From assembly GCA_039033855.1 (NCBI GenBank), contig JBCCBV010000009.1, forward strand, positions 49,405 through 113,404: a stretch of 64,000 nt of DNA, written 5' to 3'. Made by a program: the position numbers and the translations under genes. The first letter of the stretch is position 1; every line of letters starts with the position of its first letter. Positions 64,000 to 64,000 of this stretch are shown here, in pieces. The notes under the pieces are model-generated. The model was given only the letters and a program-made list of their open reading frames with translations, was not told the DNA's origin and ran no database searches. The DNA is from JBCCBV01 sp039033855 (lineage in GTDB: Bacteria > Planctomycetota > Phycisphaerae > Phycisphaerales > Phycisphaeraceae).

Positions 64000-64000
64000 A

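Overview
The window is a very GC-rich stretch of a bacterial chromosome, most likely a planctomycete of the Phycisphaerae type. I base this on gene content rather than a search: PEP-CTERM sorting tails (VIPEPAS plus a basic end), dockerin-like DxNGDGxxD repeats joined to those tails, a DUF1800/DUF1501 pair, a [17 protein letters not shown] prepilin, a cysteine-type sulfatase with a formylglycine-generating enzyme, WG repeats, bactofilins, frequent GTG/TTG starts and many genes without a clear Shine-Dalgarno. No transposase, integrase, CRISPR array, rRNA or phage gene is visible.

Layout. 1-7.3 kb: 5'-truncated potassium channel, ArfB-like rescue factor, WG-repeat protein, FMN split-barrel protein with a membrane protein, exported His-rich FKBP isomerase, hydrolase, sulfotransferase. 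7.3-8.2 kb: a less GC-rich NYN-domain gene between two near-identical 29-bp direct repeats, probably an insertion. 8.3-19.4 kb: DUF1800/DUF1501 pair, acylphosphatase, a BacNav-like channel with two bactofilin genes, a lipoprotein, a 70-residue gene, rmuC, and an FHA-membrane-vWA protein. 19.5-23 kb: tRNA-Glu and a coupled DUF2868/DUF3482 membrane GTPase pair. 23-34 kb: a large secretin and housekeeping genes (rpmA, obg, a PfkB kinase, prmC, a glycosyltransferase, panC, an SDR, pyrE). 34-43.3 kb: YbjN protein, a six-hairpin glycosidase-like protein, cysteine desulfurase, lysA, ruvB, a VOC protein, an exported unknown and a GNAT enzyme. 43.3-45.4 kb: a divergent dnaA with a long leader. 45.4-51.3 kb: a PEP-CTERM protein, katG with divergent oxyR, and an ABC1/UbiB kinase. 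51.5-59 kb: an exported propeller-like protein and two starch-active enzymes (GH13 and GH57) with dockerin-like repeats and PEP-CTERM tails. 59-64 kb: prepilin, formylglycine-generating enzyme, lipoprotein beta-carbonic anhydrase and sulfatase, ending in a strong terminator.

How genes fit together. GH57 and GH13 form a same-strand pair for alpha-glucan use. The FGE can activate the cysteine-type sulfatase nearby. OxyR very likely controls katG across their shared promoter region. DUF2868/DUF3482 and the FMN protein/membrane protein pair each overlap by 4 bp and should be translationally coupled. Most other genes are single transcription units packed tail to tail, several with overlapping 3' ends.

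Most unusual points: the NYN gene between direct repeats with a hairpin and U-tract just before its start codon; a DnaA whose DNA-reading residues differ from the standard set, with a cluster of off-consensus box-like sites upstream; a BacNav-like channel with a calcium-type filter; an Obg GTPase with a large insertion in its glycine-rich domain; and tandem CCGG-centred short repeats recurring at gene edges and in protein linkers.
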